Positions 1 through 11,300 of a stretch of 34,896 nt of DNA are shown piece by piece (the stretch's first letter is position 1; the number at the start of each line of letters is the position of its first letter). Under the pieces are notes generated by a model, which made no database searches, was not told the DNA's origin, and saw only the letters and a list, made by a program, of their open reading frames with translations. The position numbers were made by a program, and so were the translations under genes. The stretch lies in contig RPQS01000040.1 in the NCBI GenBank assembly GCA_003818605.1, forward strand, positions 1 through 34,896, read 5' to 3'. Source of the stretch: Candidatus Zhuqueibacterota bacterium. Lineage in GTDB: Bacteria; Electryoneota; RPQS01.

Positions 1-71
1 ACATCTACGACGTCGGGACGCGCTTCAATCCGTTTCTGTTTTTCAAATCCACTCCCCGCGCCTCCCGGTAG
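1..71 (+). CDS. 3' end of an unidentified gene (partial)
   Basis: An open frame enters from the left edge (first full codon at base 3) and ends at TAG 69-71, encoding about 22 residues that finish in NPFLFFKSTPRASR. The stop lies 23 bases before the next start, and a GGAG ribosome site sits between them, which fits an operon junction. The fragment is too short to assign a family, and it could be a chance open frame. Confidence 0.35.
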   Translation, partial: IYDVGTRFNPFLFFKSTPRASR

Positions 72-94
72 TCGGAATAAATCGGAGATCCACC

Positions 95-538
95 ATGCCT
101 TCCCTGAAAATGGGTCGCGGTCAAGTCGGTTTCACGGTCGCCCGTTCCTACAAGACCACTCTGGAAAAAGCGTGGAACGGCGCCACGCAGGCCAAACATC
201 TGAAAAAATTCTTCGTGGACAAAGTCAGCAGTGATTTCACGCCCGAAGTCCGTTCCGTTGTCTGGGAATGGAAAGGCTACGAACAGGCTCATCTCTACAT
301 CACCGCCTGCAAGCCGAAAGAATTCGTGGAATTCCACTGGAAAGCCGAAGGTGTGAAATACCACACCTGTGTCCGGCTGGAATTCGCCCGCATCCGGGGC
401 CGCGTGCTGCTCACGATAACCGAGCAGGGTTGGACCAATGCGGATGTCAAGTCCGCCTTTGCCCACTGCACCGGCTGGACGGATTTCGTGGACTACCTCA
501 AAGCCTATCTGATTTATGGTCTGGATTTCCGTAAATAA
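95..538 (+). CDS. AHSA1/SRPBCC (START-like) domain protein
   Basis: This 147-residue protein has the size and layout of a single-domain SRPBCC/AHSA1 (activator of Hsp90 ATPase homologue-like) protein. The N-terminal strand-helix (FTVARSYKTTLEKAWNGATQ) is followed by a beta-rich centre (VVWEWKG, FVEFHWKAEG, VLLTITEQGW) and a long C-terminal helix (CTGWTDFVDYLKAYLIYG). The GW...L pattern is typical of this family. The fold makes a hydrophobic pocket, but the ligand or partner cannot be read from sequence. The start at 95 has GGAG at 84-87 with 7-base spacing; an in-frame ATG at 110 is possible but less well placed. There is no signal peptide, so it should be cytoplasmic. It may be co-transcribed with the gene ending at 71. 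Confidence 0.75.
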   Translation: MPSLKMGRGQVGFTVARSYKTTLEKAWNGATQAKHLKKFFVDKVSSDFTPEVRSVVWEWKGYEQAHLYITACKPKEFVEFHWKAEGVKYHTCVRLEFARIRGRVLLTITEQGWTNADVKSAFAHCTGWTDFVDYLKAYLIYGLDFRK

Positions 539-814
539 ATCAATTCAAACAAAAATTTACAAGGTGGGGTCGCGTGACAGACATTACCTAATCGCCGCAG
601 CTTTCGCCGGAGTCTGATCTGACGCCTTCAGGTCACTATTCTAATTTACAAATAGTCGTCTATGAATGCAAGCGTTGCGATCTCGTACTGAAGCAAAATC
701 GTCCGCCGTATGCGCACAGGATTTTGTTGTTCTATCTTTTCTGTCCTTTTCGTATGTGCAATCGGATAATCAATTTTGCTCCGTTTCCTAACACTAAAAT
801 TTAGGAGCCAAACA

Positions 815-1432
815 ATGACCACATATGCAGTATTAGAGCATCCGCAACTTGGTAAAATTGCGGTGAAACAAGGATTCTCTTGGCCAGCTTTCTTTTTCAC
901 GTGGATCTGGGCGTTGTCTAAAGGTCTTGTCGGGGTCGGATTCGGGTTGCTTATTCTAGTACTGGTTCTGAATTTCGGCGGTCGTATCCTTGTTTATTTT
1001 CTGGGGATTCCAGGCGTATTTCTCGATGCTCTCATTGTGCTTGTTTTCTGTGGTTCCATCGGAGGCGGAGGAAATGGTTGGGTAGTAGAGAAGTTGATCG
1101 GTCAGGGATATGTATTGTTGGGTGAAGCGGAAGCGAATTCCAAGAAAGATGCCGCATGCGGAGAAATTAAAACCACAGCAATTCAGGAACCAACCGGTAC
1201 CATGCAAGACACGGAATCGTACCGGAATCTTGAAACCGTGATCAATGATTATCAGTCACGACCGGATGTTCCGCTGAATTTGGGTCAGAAAGAAAGATTG
1301 CTCAAGCTTGCGGCGACGCTTCGTCCTGACGTCACGAGTGAGGAATGGCTCGACATTGCGCGTCTTATTAACAATAATCCGCGAGCCGATCTCAGTAAAT
1401 ACAGCCTGTATAATTATGGAGGCATCTGCTAA
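815..1432 (+). CDS. DUF2628 membrane protein with C-terminal extension
   Basis: The protein has 205 residues. I chose the ATG at 815 rather than an upstream in-frame start because TAGGAG at 802-807 precedes it and the family motif begins there. The N-terminal half matches DUF2628: AVLEHPQLGKIAVKQGFSWP followed by AFFFTWIWALSKGL, then two hydrophobic segments (roughly residues 37-60 and 65-90) and a Gly-rich turn. DUF2628 proteins are small inner-membrane proteins of unknown function. The second half (from about residue 115) is soluble and helical (YRNLETVINDYQSRPD, EEWLDIARLINNNP), and I do not recognise it. The gene is more A+T-rich than tatC downstream. A 276-base gap upstream with T-rich stretches could hold its promoter, but no clear -35/-10 pair is visible. 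Confidence 0.7.
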   Translation: MTTYAVLEHPQLGKIAVKQGFSWPAFFFTWIWALSKGLVGVGFGLLILVLVLNFGGRILVYFLGIPGVFLDALIVLVFCGSIGGGGNGWVVEKLIGQGYVLLGEAEANSKKDAACGEIKTTAIQEPTGTMQDTESYRNLETVINDYQSRPDVPLNLGQKERLLKLAATLRPDVTSEEWLDIARLINNNPRADLSKYSLYNYGGIC

Positions 1433-1475
1433 GAACGGTTCATTTCGCGAATGGCAAGTGTGTGAATAAGTCATT

Positions 1476-2222
1476 ATGACTACGCCTAAAACCATGACCT
1501 TCTGGGATCATTTAGATGAACTCCGCCGCCGTTTGCTCTGGTCGCTGGCGGCGATGGTTATAGCGGCCGTGGGCGGGTTTTTCCTTTCCTTCCGCGCGCT
1601 GGATTTTCTCATTCAGCCGTTCATGGATCAAGTCACGGGATCGCTGGCTTTGCTCGCTCCAGCTGACGGCTTTGTCGTTCAAGTGAAGATCGCTCTCGTA
1701 CTCGGTTTGCTTGTTGCCGCGCCTTTCGTTTTTTTCGAGCTTTACGGTTTTATTGGCCCGGGTTTAAAGCCGAAGGAAAAACGCTGGCTGTGGCCGGTGG
1801 TTATCATCGGCACACTGCTGTTCTGGGGTGGGGTCGTGTTTGCGTGGGTGATCCTGCCCGCCGCGCTGGAGTTCCTCGGTTCGTTTGCGCAATCCGGTGT
1901 TCAGAATTTTTGGTCGTTGAAAAACTATATCAACCTCGTGCTTTTTCTTCTTCTTGCCTTTGGTCTGATTTTTCAACTGCCGCTAATTATCGGACTCCTG
2001 ATCGCTTCCGGTTTAGTGAGAGCCGAGGTATTCCGACATCATCGCCGCTATGCCATCGTGGCAATTTTCATCGTAGCCGCCGTAGCTACTCCCACAACTG
2101 ATGCCGTCACCATGATGCTCATGGTCTTGCCGCTCGTTGTTCTCTATGAATTATCCATTTGGATCGGGGTACTGGTGGAGTCAAAGAGGCGCAAGCAGCG
2201 TTCTACCATCGAACCGTGTTAA
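1476..2222 (+). CDS. tatC: Sec-independent protein translocase TatC
   Basis: TatC is the multi-spanning core of the twin-arginine translocase and recognises the twin-arginine signal of folded substrates at the inner membrane. The 248-residue protein has the usual length and six hydrophobic segments. The N-terminal signature FWDHLDELRRRLLW is present, as is the conserved loop after TM2 (FFELYGFIGPGLKPKEKRW). The TM4 position that is Glu in Escherichia coli (FEVP, E170) reads FQLP here, with Q167. The start at 1476 lacks a strong ribosome site; ATG 1494 (MTFWDHLDE) is an alternative. TatA and TatB are not in this window. A perfect stem-loop follows the stop and separates it from the convergent giant gene. 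Confidence 0.95.
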   Translation: MTTPKTMTFWDHLDELRRRLLWSLAAMVIAAVGGFFLSFRALDFLIQPFMDQVTGSLALLAPADGFVVQVKIALVLGLLVAAPFVFFELYGFIGPGLKPKEKRWLWPVVIIGTLLFWGGVVFAWVILPAALEFLGSFAQSGVQNFWSLKNYINLVLFLLLAFGLIFQLPLIIGLLIASGLVRAEVFRHHRRYAIVAIFIVAAVATPTTDAVTMMLMVLPLVVLYELSIWIGVLVESKRRKQRSTIEPC

Positions 2223-2286
2223 AACTGTTCCGCGGTCGTCGGTTTTCCGATCGGTAACGGCGTATTTGATCGAATACAAGAAACGT

Positions 2287-2315
2287 AAAGCGGCCTGCAT
2301 CATGCAGGCCGCTTT
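2287..2315. terminator. Perfect stem-loop between convergent genes, likely bidirectional terminator
   Basis: Arm AAAGCGGCCTGCAT (2287-2300), one centre base, then the complementary arm ATGCAGGCCGCTTT (2302-2315). In practice this gives a 12-bp stem closed by an ATCAT loop. It lies between the tatC stop (2222) and the stop of the giant minus-strand gene (2395). The T-run after the stem is short on both strands, so the terminator role rests on position and stem strength. Confidence 0.7.
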
Positions 2316-2394
2316 GTTGTTGGGGCGGTGCGCCGGGAGGGCATTCCGACGCACCGTGGGCAAGTGAATCCCTCCGGGCAAGAGGGATCCGGGC

Positions 2395-5300
2395 TCATTT
2401 AATCAAATGCAGTTTGCGCACGGCATGGTAATCCCCGCTCGTCATGCGCGCAAAATAGACTCCCGAACCGACGCGATTCGCGTTCCATGATACGCGATGC
2501 GTTCCGGCTTTTCGGTAATCATCCACGAGCCGCTCCACCTCGCGTCCCATGATATCGAAGATGACAATTTGCGTTGTCCCGTCATGCGGCAAGGCGAATT
2601 CCATCGTGGCTACAGCGTTAAACGGATTCGGATACGGCGGATTCAATGCGTATTCGCGCGGCAAGTCTCGCGCATCGCCAATCGCCGACGGTCCGCGGAT
2701 TTCAAACACACCGTCGCTCGTATCGGCCAATGCCGCATTGGACAACGCCGTGACGATGAGATAGCAGTTCTGCGCCGCCGGGCCGCTCACAGTCCAAATC
2801 TCCGAAGAATCATTGACCGTTGCCGCGAACAAGGTGTCATACTCATTGACCGGCTCGCCGCGCCACAGTACCAAGCTCACGTCTCCGCCAAAGCCTTCGC
2901 CCGTCCAGCGCAGACGAATTTCCTGATCCGTTTCCAGCACTTCGCCGCCGTTCGGTGCCACCACTCGGATCTGCGGCATCACAATCCGTAGTGGTGAATC
3001 GGTTGTGTCGGTTAGTTCTGGCCGATCCCTTGCCGTAATTCTCAGAGCCACCATGTCCGCCGCCGGACCTGTCACCGTCCATAAGAAAGAATCCACCGTG
3101 ACTTGTGCCAGTGTTTCCCACGGATCGGCGCGGTCTCCCGCCGTCACTTCCACGTCCACCGCTCCGCTGTAGTTTGTACGCTGCCAGCGAATCCATTTCT
3201 GTTCGCCCACATACCACGTTTCGCCGCCGCCAAGCTGCAAGGATAGTCCGGGTTCGATGACTCGCCGCACCGGGCTGATCGCGTAAATCGCCGGATTGGC
3301 AAACGAGCTCACGCGAATCCGCAGCGAATCCGTTCCGGGTCCCACGACTGTCCAGAAATATTGCGCTTCATTGGTATTGTCGGATAGTGTCTGCCACGTC
3401 CCGTTCAGCGAGTCGCGTGATACTTCCAGCTTCACCGCGCCGCTGCCGTCCGTCCATTGCCAAGCGATGGCCAAAATATTTCCCACCGTGTCTATTCCGC
3501 TTTCGGCGGGAAGCAGGAACGTCAATGCCGGAGCATGCACCGTGAATTCAGAAGACGTGTCCGCTAATCCGGTGACTTCATCCAGAATGACGAGCGACAC
3601 GTGGTCGGATCGCGGCGGAGTAACCGTCCAATCGAAGCTTGTTGCCGTGCTGTTGCTCAGCAAGGTTTCCGCCGGCAATCCTTCGCGTAAGGCCAGCAAG
3701 CGATACGGCCCTTCCGACCATGTTGCTTGCCATTCCGTGTGAATGACATCGCCGATATCGTAATCCGTTTCGAATGTCCCGACAAATTCCAGTTCTCGAC
3801 GGAAGAAAGTCACATCGCTTTCCAGTGTGTCTGCCGCTTCCGCATAGTTCACACTCACAATCCGCAGCCGCGCATGCGACGTGGTGTCTCCGGCAATCGG
3901 CCACGTGAACTGACTGCCTTCACCTTCATAGAGTGTTGTCCACGCTCCTGAAGGATAATTCCGGTCAAGTTCCAGCCGCACGCCGCCGTCAGTCTCGTGA
4001 TTACTCCATGAGATCTGTAGATCCGATCCGATCTCATATTCGCTTTGTGCGAGCGGATTCAGAGCCAGACCCGGTCTTACCAACCGCATGTTAAAGATGG
4101 TGTCCGCCGCTCCCGGCCGCGCATCCAGCATCACTCGCACGGAAAGTGCCTCGGTCTCTTCTCCGATCGGTATCCACAGGAACTCATTGCTCGCTGTCGT
4201 GCCGAGACTTTCCCATGCAGACACCGGATAATTGCGGGAGACGGCAACGCTGACGTCACCTTCCGCATGCTGTCGTGTGAATTCAATGCTCTGCGCATGA
4301 TCCAGCACCCAGCGCACTCCATTCGCGGGTGAAGTGATTGCCAAGCGCGCCGCATACGGCCCACGAACGGCAATACTGTCGCGCGGCACTCGCTGTGCCA
4401 TGTCCTCAATCACAATCCAGGAGTTTTCCGTTTCGCGCGGCGACAACAATCCGATAGCTTCCACGCCGGTGACATTCGCGGCTAAGGTATCAGTGATGCC
4501 CGCCGCTGTGCGGAGTAGCACGCGCACTGCGCCCGTGTAGGCCGTGCGTTGCCAACTCACGTTGAACGAATCCCCCGTCCACAATTCCTGATTGGAAATC
4601 GGTGCGGTAATGTGCAATGCCGCCGCCCGAATGCTAAAAGTTCCCGATTCCGCCGTCCATGTGCTTTTCACCGAAGACGTAATGCGAATTCTTGCGCTCT
4701 CCGTTTCGCTTCCGTTTACCGTCCATAAAAACGAATCCGCATCTACATTGACGGCCAGCGTTTGCCACGAACCTCCGGGATAACTGCGATTGATCGTTAC
4801 GTGCACACCTGCCGGATGATCTTCTCGTGTCCAACGGATTGGCAATACGCTTCCCAGCGGAACAGTTTCACCACCGATGGGATTCGCCAATAGGAGCTGC
4901 GGCAAGGCCAGCACGAAATCATCCGACTGCGCGCTGATGCTGGGACTCTGCACGCTGCGCACCATGATTCTGGCTTGTTCGGTGGGCGGTTCCGTCGGTA
5001 TCCATGTATAGGAGTCCCCCGCGACATTCGCGGCGATCAGTTCCGAAAAACTTGCTCCCCCGTTGCGCGATAGATAGAGATTGACCGGACCTTCCACCGC
5101 AATGCGCGTCCACGAAAGTACCGCCGGGAATCCGATGATGATGCGTGCTCGTCCCAGATCTCCGAAGAACAATGACGGTACCAGAATCTGGAAATTGCCC
5201 GCCATGGTATCGCCTAAGGAGGCGTCTACCGTGGAAACAATCCGCAGCCGTGCGTTATTCGTGCCCGGTTCGGTTACCGTCCAGTTGTAGAAGGTATCGC

Positions 5301-8300
5301 TGACCGATGAAGTCAGAGTCGTCCAGGCGCCGCCCGGATAGCTGCGGCAAATGTCCACTTTCACAGGATCGTTTACGATCAGACGCCGCCACGTAAGGCT
5401 CAGATTTCTCCCGGCAATCGCGTTATGTCCCGCGGATGGTGTAGCCAAAATGAGTTCCGGCGCGGCCAGAGAGAACAATCCGGATTGCGCTTCCAGAGGA
5501 ATTCCCGCCGAACTGCGCACAGTAATGCGCGCATTGCCCGATGCTGACCCGCTCGCTGTCCAATGAATGGAATCGCCCGCCACTCCGGATCGTAAAAGCT
5601 CCAACGGCGCGCCGGGTGAACGTTCCAATAAAACGTCCACCGGAGAACTGAATGACGTGCGCGTCCATATCACAGTCATGCTTCGTCCGAGCGCCTGCAC
5701 ATATCCCGCTGCGGGCAGTGTGACATTCAGACTCGGAACCAGAATCGCGCAGTTGAACGAGGTCATGCTCGAAATCCAAGCCACGTCCACGGAGGTAATC
5801 CGCAGCCGCGCGATATTCGTGACCGGGCCGGTGACGTTCCACAAAATCGAATCGCCGTCCGCTATGCCGATTTCTTCCCACGGTCCGCCTGTGCCCTGAC
5901 GCGAGAGTTCCACGCGCACGGTTCCGGCGGTAAATCTCCGCGACCATTTCAGCGTCACCGTTTCCCCTGCGTAAAATGTATCCGCCGCCGAGGGCATCAC
6001 ATAAACAAATTGCGGCTGACCGATGCGCACCGCACCATCCGTCGTGTCGCCCATCATCGGATTGGTCGTCGCCAGCACGCGAATGCGTGCCGTTTCCGAT
6101 GCTGCGCCCGAGGCCGTCCATGTATAGCTATTGCCGCCCGCGTTTGATGCCAGCGTTTCCCATGATCCCGACGGCCAATTCCGTTTGATGTAAATGTTCA
6201 CTCCCGGAGCAAGACCCACGGAACTCCAAGCGATCTGTACGGGCAAACCTAACGCAATCGAGTCTCCCGCAACCGGTGTGAGCAGGTGCAGCGATTGGTG
6301 CGCGATCAGAAAATCCACATCGCTTACGTCGCTGATACTCGAATTGGTAACAAGCTGAACGCGCAGTCTGGAGTGAAGTCCCACTGCTCCCGTAACCGTC
6401 CAGCGCATGGTATCCGCCGATGTTCCGCCGTTGAGTACTTCCCACGCGCCGTCCGGATAATTCCGGTTCAAATCAATTCGCACCGGGCCGGTCACTCCCG
6501 CTCGCATCCAGCGGAATGTGTAAGCCTGTCCGATAATCAGCGTGTCGCCGTTGTTCGGCCAGAGCACGGCCAGTCCGGGATCCATGATCGAGAAATCGTT
6601 TGAAGTATCGCCGAAGACCGGCTGACTCTCATACACAATCCGCAGGCGCGCTTGTTCCGTGGTCGGCTGTGTAACCGTCCATGAGTAATTGTTGCCGGTC
6701 TGTCCGCCGACAATCGTTTCCCATGTTCCGCTCGGATAAGCGCGATCCAGTTCCAACCGCACGCTGCCCGCAAGTCCGCTCCGCGTCCATGCGACCAAGT
6801 AAGTGCTGCCGGCCGCCCAATGCTCGCCGCCCGCCGGCGAGGTCAACACCAACGACGGCTGGAAGATCGTGAAATTGGCGACGGATGTATCTCCGACGGA
6901 CGGATTGCTGATCAGATAGACTTTTATCCGCGCCGTTGTGCTGGCCGCACCGGACGCGTTCCAAACCAGAGAGTCGGTCGTGGTCGTTCCGAGAACTTCC
7001 CACGATCCTGCCGGGTAGCTTCGGTTCAGATCCACGCGCACTTCTCCGTCCGCTTGGAACCGAGTCCACTTAATCGTATACGGGAAACCTGCGTTTAAAG
7101 TTTCGCCGCCGTTGGGTGTGATGAGGGCTATCGGCGCGCTGATGATCGTAAAGTTGGCGTTTGAAGTGTCGCCGCGTGTGCTGGTCGTAGTTGAGACTAC
7201 CCGTATCCGCGCGTTCGTGGCGGAACCCGATACCGTCCATACATAGCCGTTGCCCGAAACCGAAGAAGCGATTGTCTCCCACGATCCCGACGGATAATTT
7301 CTCTTCAAGTCCACACGTACGTTTTCACTGACGCCCGCTCTTTGCCATTGAATCGTCTGCGAGCTGCCCGCCAGCCACGTCTCGCCACCGTTGGGATAGA
7401 TCATTGTCAGCGACGGCGCGGCAATCGCAAATCCGGTTTCCGTCGTATCGCCTACAAATGCTTCCGCCGTCAGGAAAACACGCAAGCGGGCATTGGCCGA
7501 AAGGGCTCCGGATACGCTCCAACTGTAAGTGCTCGCTGTAACCGTGCTGGTCAAAGTCTCCCAGCTTCCTGCGGGATAATTGCGGTTGAGTTGCACCGTC
7601 ACATTGCCTGTGGCATTGGTTCGCGTGAAAGTAACGGAACTGGTCGAACCCGTATAAACCGTTTCGCCGCTGTTGTGACTCGTTAGTGCCAGAGCCTTTG
7701 CGACGAACGAGAAGTTCGCCGCTGAAACGTCGTTGATCGTTTCATCTGCCGTCAATTGAATCTTTATCCGGCATGTGCTGGAAGCAGCACCCACTGCCGT
7801 CCACCGGAAAGTGTCCACCGTAACGCCGGTCGTCAATGTTTCCCAACCACCGGATGGATAATTCCGGTTCAGCAGTACGCTCACGCCGCCCGTTGCCAGT
7901 GTTCGTGTCCAACGCACGGTCAGCGGCCCGCCCAGCGTGTAGCTTTCTCCGCCGTTCGGAGCCGAGAGCGTCAACGCGGGCTGCACGATACTGAAGTTCG
8001 CGTTCGATTCGTCCGCAATGGCCGGATTGCTGTTCAAACTCACCCGCACTCGTGCCAAAGTTGTGGCCGGACCTGTAACCGTCCAGCTCATGCTGTTGCT
8101 GGTTTCCGTCGTAGACAAAGTATCCCAACTCCCCGACGGATAATTGCGATTCAAAACCACCGTTACCGGCCCGGTTGCATTGGATCGTGTCCAGGTAATC
8201 GTTGTTGCGCTGCCGATGCCCAGTGAAATTCCGCCGTTGGGCGCCGTCACGGTCAGCGATGCGCTAATTAAACTGAAATTCGCGTTCGAGGAATCGCGCG

Positions 8301-11300
8301 CTGACGGCGCGGAGTTCAGGAATACACGCACGCGGCAAGCCGTGGATGCCGATCCTGTCGGTGTCCAACTTACGCTCGTACCCGTAACGGTGGTCGAAAT
8401 GTTTTCCCACGTCCCGCTCGGATAAGCGCGATTCACCTGCACGGTGGCTTCGCCATCCGCATTGTTGCGCGCAAACGTGATCGTCTGCGCTTCGCCGATC
8501 ACCCAGGCTTCCCCGCCGTTCGGCGAAGTTACGGTAATACCGGGCGCTGCAATCGTGAAATGGCTTCCGCTGGTATCGGCAACGGTGCTGTTGCTGACCA
8601 GATATATTCTCACTCGCGCCGCTGAACTTGCCGCCGCTGTCACCGTCCATTGCAGTGAATCTACCGCTACGGCACTCGCGAGAGTTTCCCATGATCCACC
8701 CGGATAGCTGCGGTTAAGCATCACCCGTACGTCGCCCGATGCAAATTGCCGCGACCAGCGAATCTTCTGCACCGAACCGATCAGCCATGTTTCGCCGCCG
8801 GCTGGAGCCAGCAAGGTCAATTGAGGTATGCCAATGCCGAAATTCGTATTGCTTGTATCGCCGACGGACGTCGCGGCGGTCAAGAAGACTCGCACGCGTG
8901 CCGTTGTCGTTGCCGAAGCGGTTACCGTCCATGCATGACTGGTGCCCGCCGCCGTTGTGGTCAACGTTTCCCACGTTCCGCCCGGATATGTGCGATTCAA
9001 TTGCACGGTCACATTGCCTTCAGCGTCGTTCCGCACCCATGTGATGTTTTGCGAAGTTCCGATTCCCCATGCCTCGCCGCCGAGAGGAGAAGTCAGTAAA
9101 AGTCCCGGAGCCGGAATTGAGAAGTTGTTATTGGAGGAGTCGCCAATTGTCGGTGTCGCCGTGAGAAACACGCGCACCCGCGCCGCCGCCGATCCCGGTC
9201 CCGTCACCGTCCAACTGTAGCTGTCCGTTGTGACCGAAGAAGACAGCGTTTCCCATGCTCCTGCGGGATAGCTGCGATTGATTTGTACGGTCGCCGCACC
9301 CGCTGCATTGTATCGCGCCCAACTGATGGTCTGTGAAGATCCCACCGCCCAACTCTCGCCGCCGTTGGGTGAACTGACAACAATGCCCGTGCCAATCACG
9401 AAATTACTGTTGGATTCGTCAAGGAGCGTGGGCAGCGTCACCGATGATACTCGTATGCGCGCCGCGTTGGAATACGGCGTGGTCACGTTCCATGCGAATG
9501 TGTCTGCCGTCACGCCGACGGCGATCGGTGACCACGTGCCGGTTGAGTATTCGCGGTTGACGTACACATTCAGTGGCCCGTCCAGATTCGTCCGTGACCA
9601 GCGAATCACATAGGGAAATCCTGCCGCCGCAACTTCTCCGCCGTTCGGTGTCGTAACCGCCAGAGTTGGAGTCAATACCGTGAAGTTCGCATCGGAAACA
9701 TCGGTGGCGGACGTGTACGAATTCGACGTCACCCGCACTCGCGCGCTCGTCGTTCCGTTCTGATCTACCGTCCACACCAAACTGTCCGCCGTCACGGTAG
9801 ATGCCAGCGTCACCCACGATCCTGAAGGATACGAGCGATTGAGTTCTACCTTCACCGAACCGCTGAGATATTGAGTCGTCCAGCGGATTCTCTGAATGCT
9901 GCCCGGAGTGAGCGATTCGCCGCCGTTGGGATAGGTGACCGCAACCGCCGGTTCCACGATATTGAAATTCGCGCTGCTCGTGTCTCCCACGCTTGCCAGA
10001 GCCTGCAGGTAAATCCGAATCCGTGCCGTGGAACTTGCCGGAGTCGTAACCGTCCACGCATAACTCGAAGAGGAAGTAGTGGTCAGCGTCGTCCAATTGC
10101 CCGAAGGATAGCTGCGGTCAATCTGTACCACCACGTTTCCGGTAGTGCCTGATAAGGTCCAGGAAATCGTCTGTGAAGAATTGACAATCCATGTTTCGCC
10201 GCCGTTCGGCGCGCTGAGGGTTAGCTGCGGCTGCGTGATTGAAAAATCGGCGTTGGAAATGTCCGTCGCCGCCGGTGTTTCCACCGAAGTGATTCGCACG
10301 CGCGCATGCGTTGTTGTCGGATTCGTGACTGTCCATGTAAAGCTGCCGTCGTTGGATGTGGACGAAGTCAGCGATTCCCACGATCCTCCCGGATAATCCC
10401 GGTTCAATTCAATAGCCACGTTTCCGCCCAGGCCGCCCGTCGCCCATGTGATGTTCTGCGACCCCCCCGCGATCCACGATTCGCCGCCGTTGGGAGTCTG
10501 CACAGCCACACTGGGTGTTCCCGTAGATGTCTGCCACATGCCGCGTCCGTGTGTGGCCGCGCGCAGCATTCCTGTCGTCGGATGCAGCGCGATGTCGTCC
10601 ACGACTACGTTCGGCATGCCGTTGGAATAATCCGACCACGAACTCCCGCCGTTCGTAGTAGCATAGACGCCGAGATCCGTCGCGACATACAGTTTGTTCG
10701 GATCGTTCGTATCATACACGATCGAGTTGCACGGCATGTCCGGCACGCCCGTCGAAACGTTCGTCCACGATGTCCCGCCGTTCGTGCTCTTCCAGATATG
10801 TCCCGTGCCGTATCCGGAAACCGTCACCATCACCGTATTGGGGTCGGTCGGATGCACGGCTACGCGCGTGATATAGCGATAGGGAAGACCCGAATAGCAC
10901 GACGTCCAGTTCGTGCCGCCGTTGGTTGTCTTCCACACTTGCCCGTTGTTTTCGTATCCGACGTAGATCACTTGCGAATTGGACGGAGCAATCGCAATCG
11001 TACTGATATATTGAGTGCTCAGCGCGGAGGAGATCGCCGACCAGTTCGACCCGCCGTTCGTGGTCTTGTACACCATCGTCGTGCCGGTATACAGCACGGT
11101 CGCGTTGGACGGATCCATCACGCGCGGCGTGACCCACGCGCCCACGCCGGAAATTCCGCTCTGAATGGCATAGAAGGACGAACCGCCGTTGGTGGATTTG
11201 TAGTGCGAACCGCGCTGCGTTCCCGCATAGATGATGTTGGAGTTTGTGTGATCCACGTTGCAGTATGCGCCATCGCCGCCCAGCACAGCGCTCCACGTCG

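Noticed and set aside
646-900. 84-residue minus-strand open frame upstream of and into the DUF2628 gene
   Set aside because: There is no ribosome site or recognisable motif, and it overlaps the well-supported DUF2628 start on the other strand.
2683-10494. Regularly spaced repeats suggestive of a CRISPR array
   Set aside because: The period is about 279 bp, in frame, with continuous coding between conserved motifs. There are no identical 25-40 bp repeats, no unique spacers and no cas genes.
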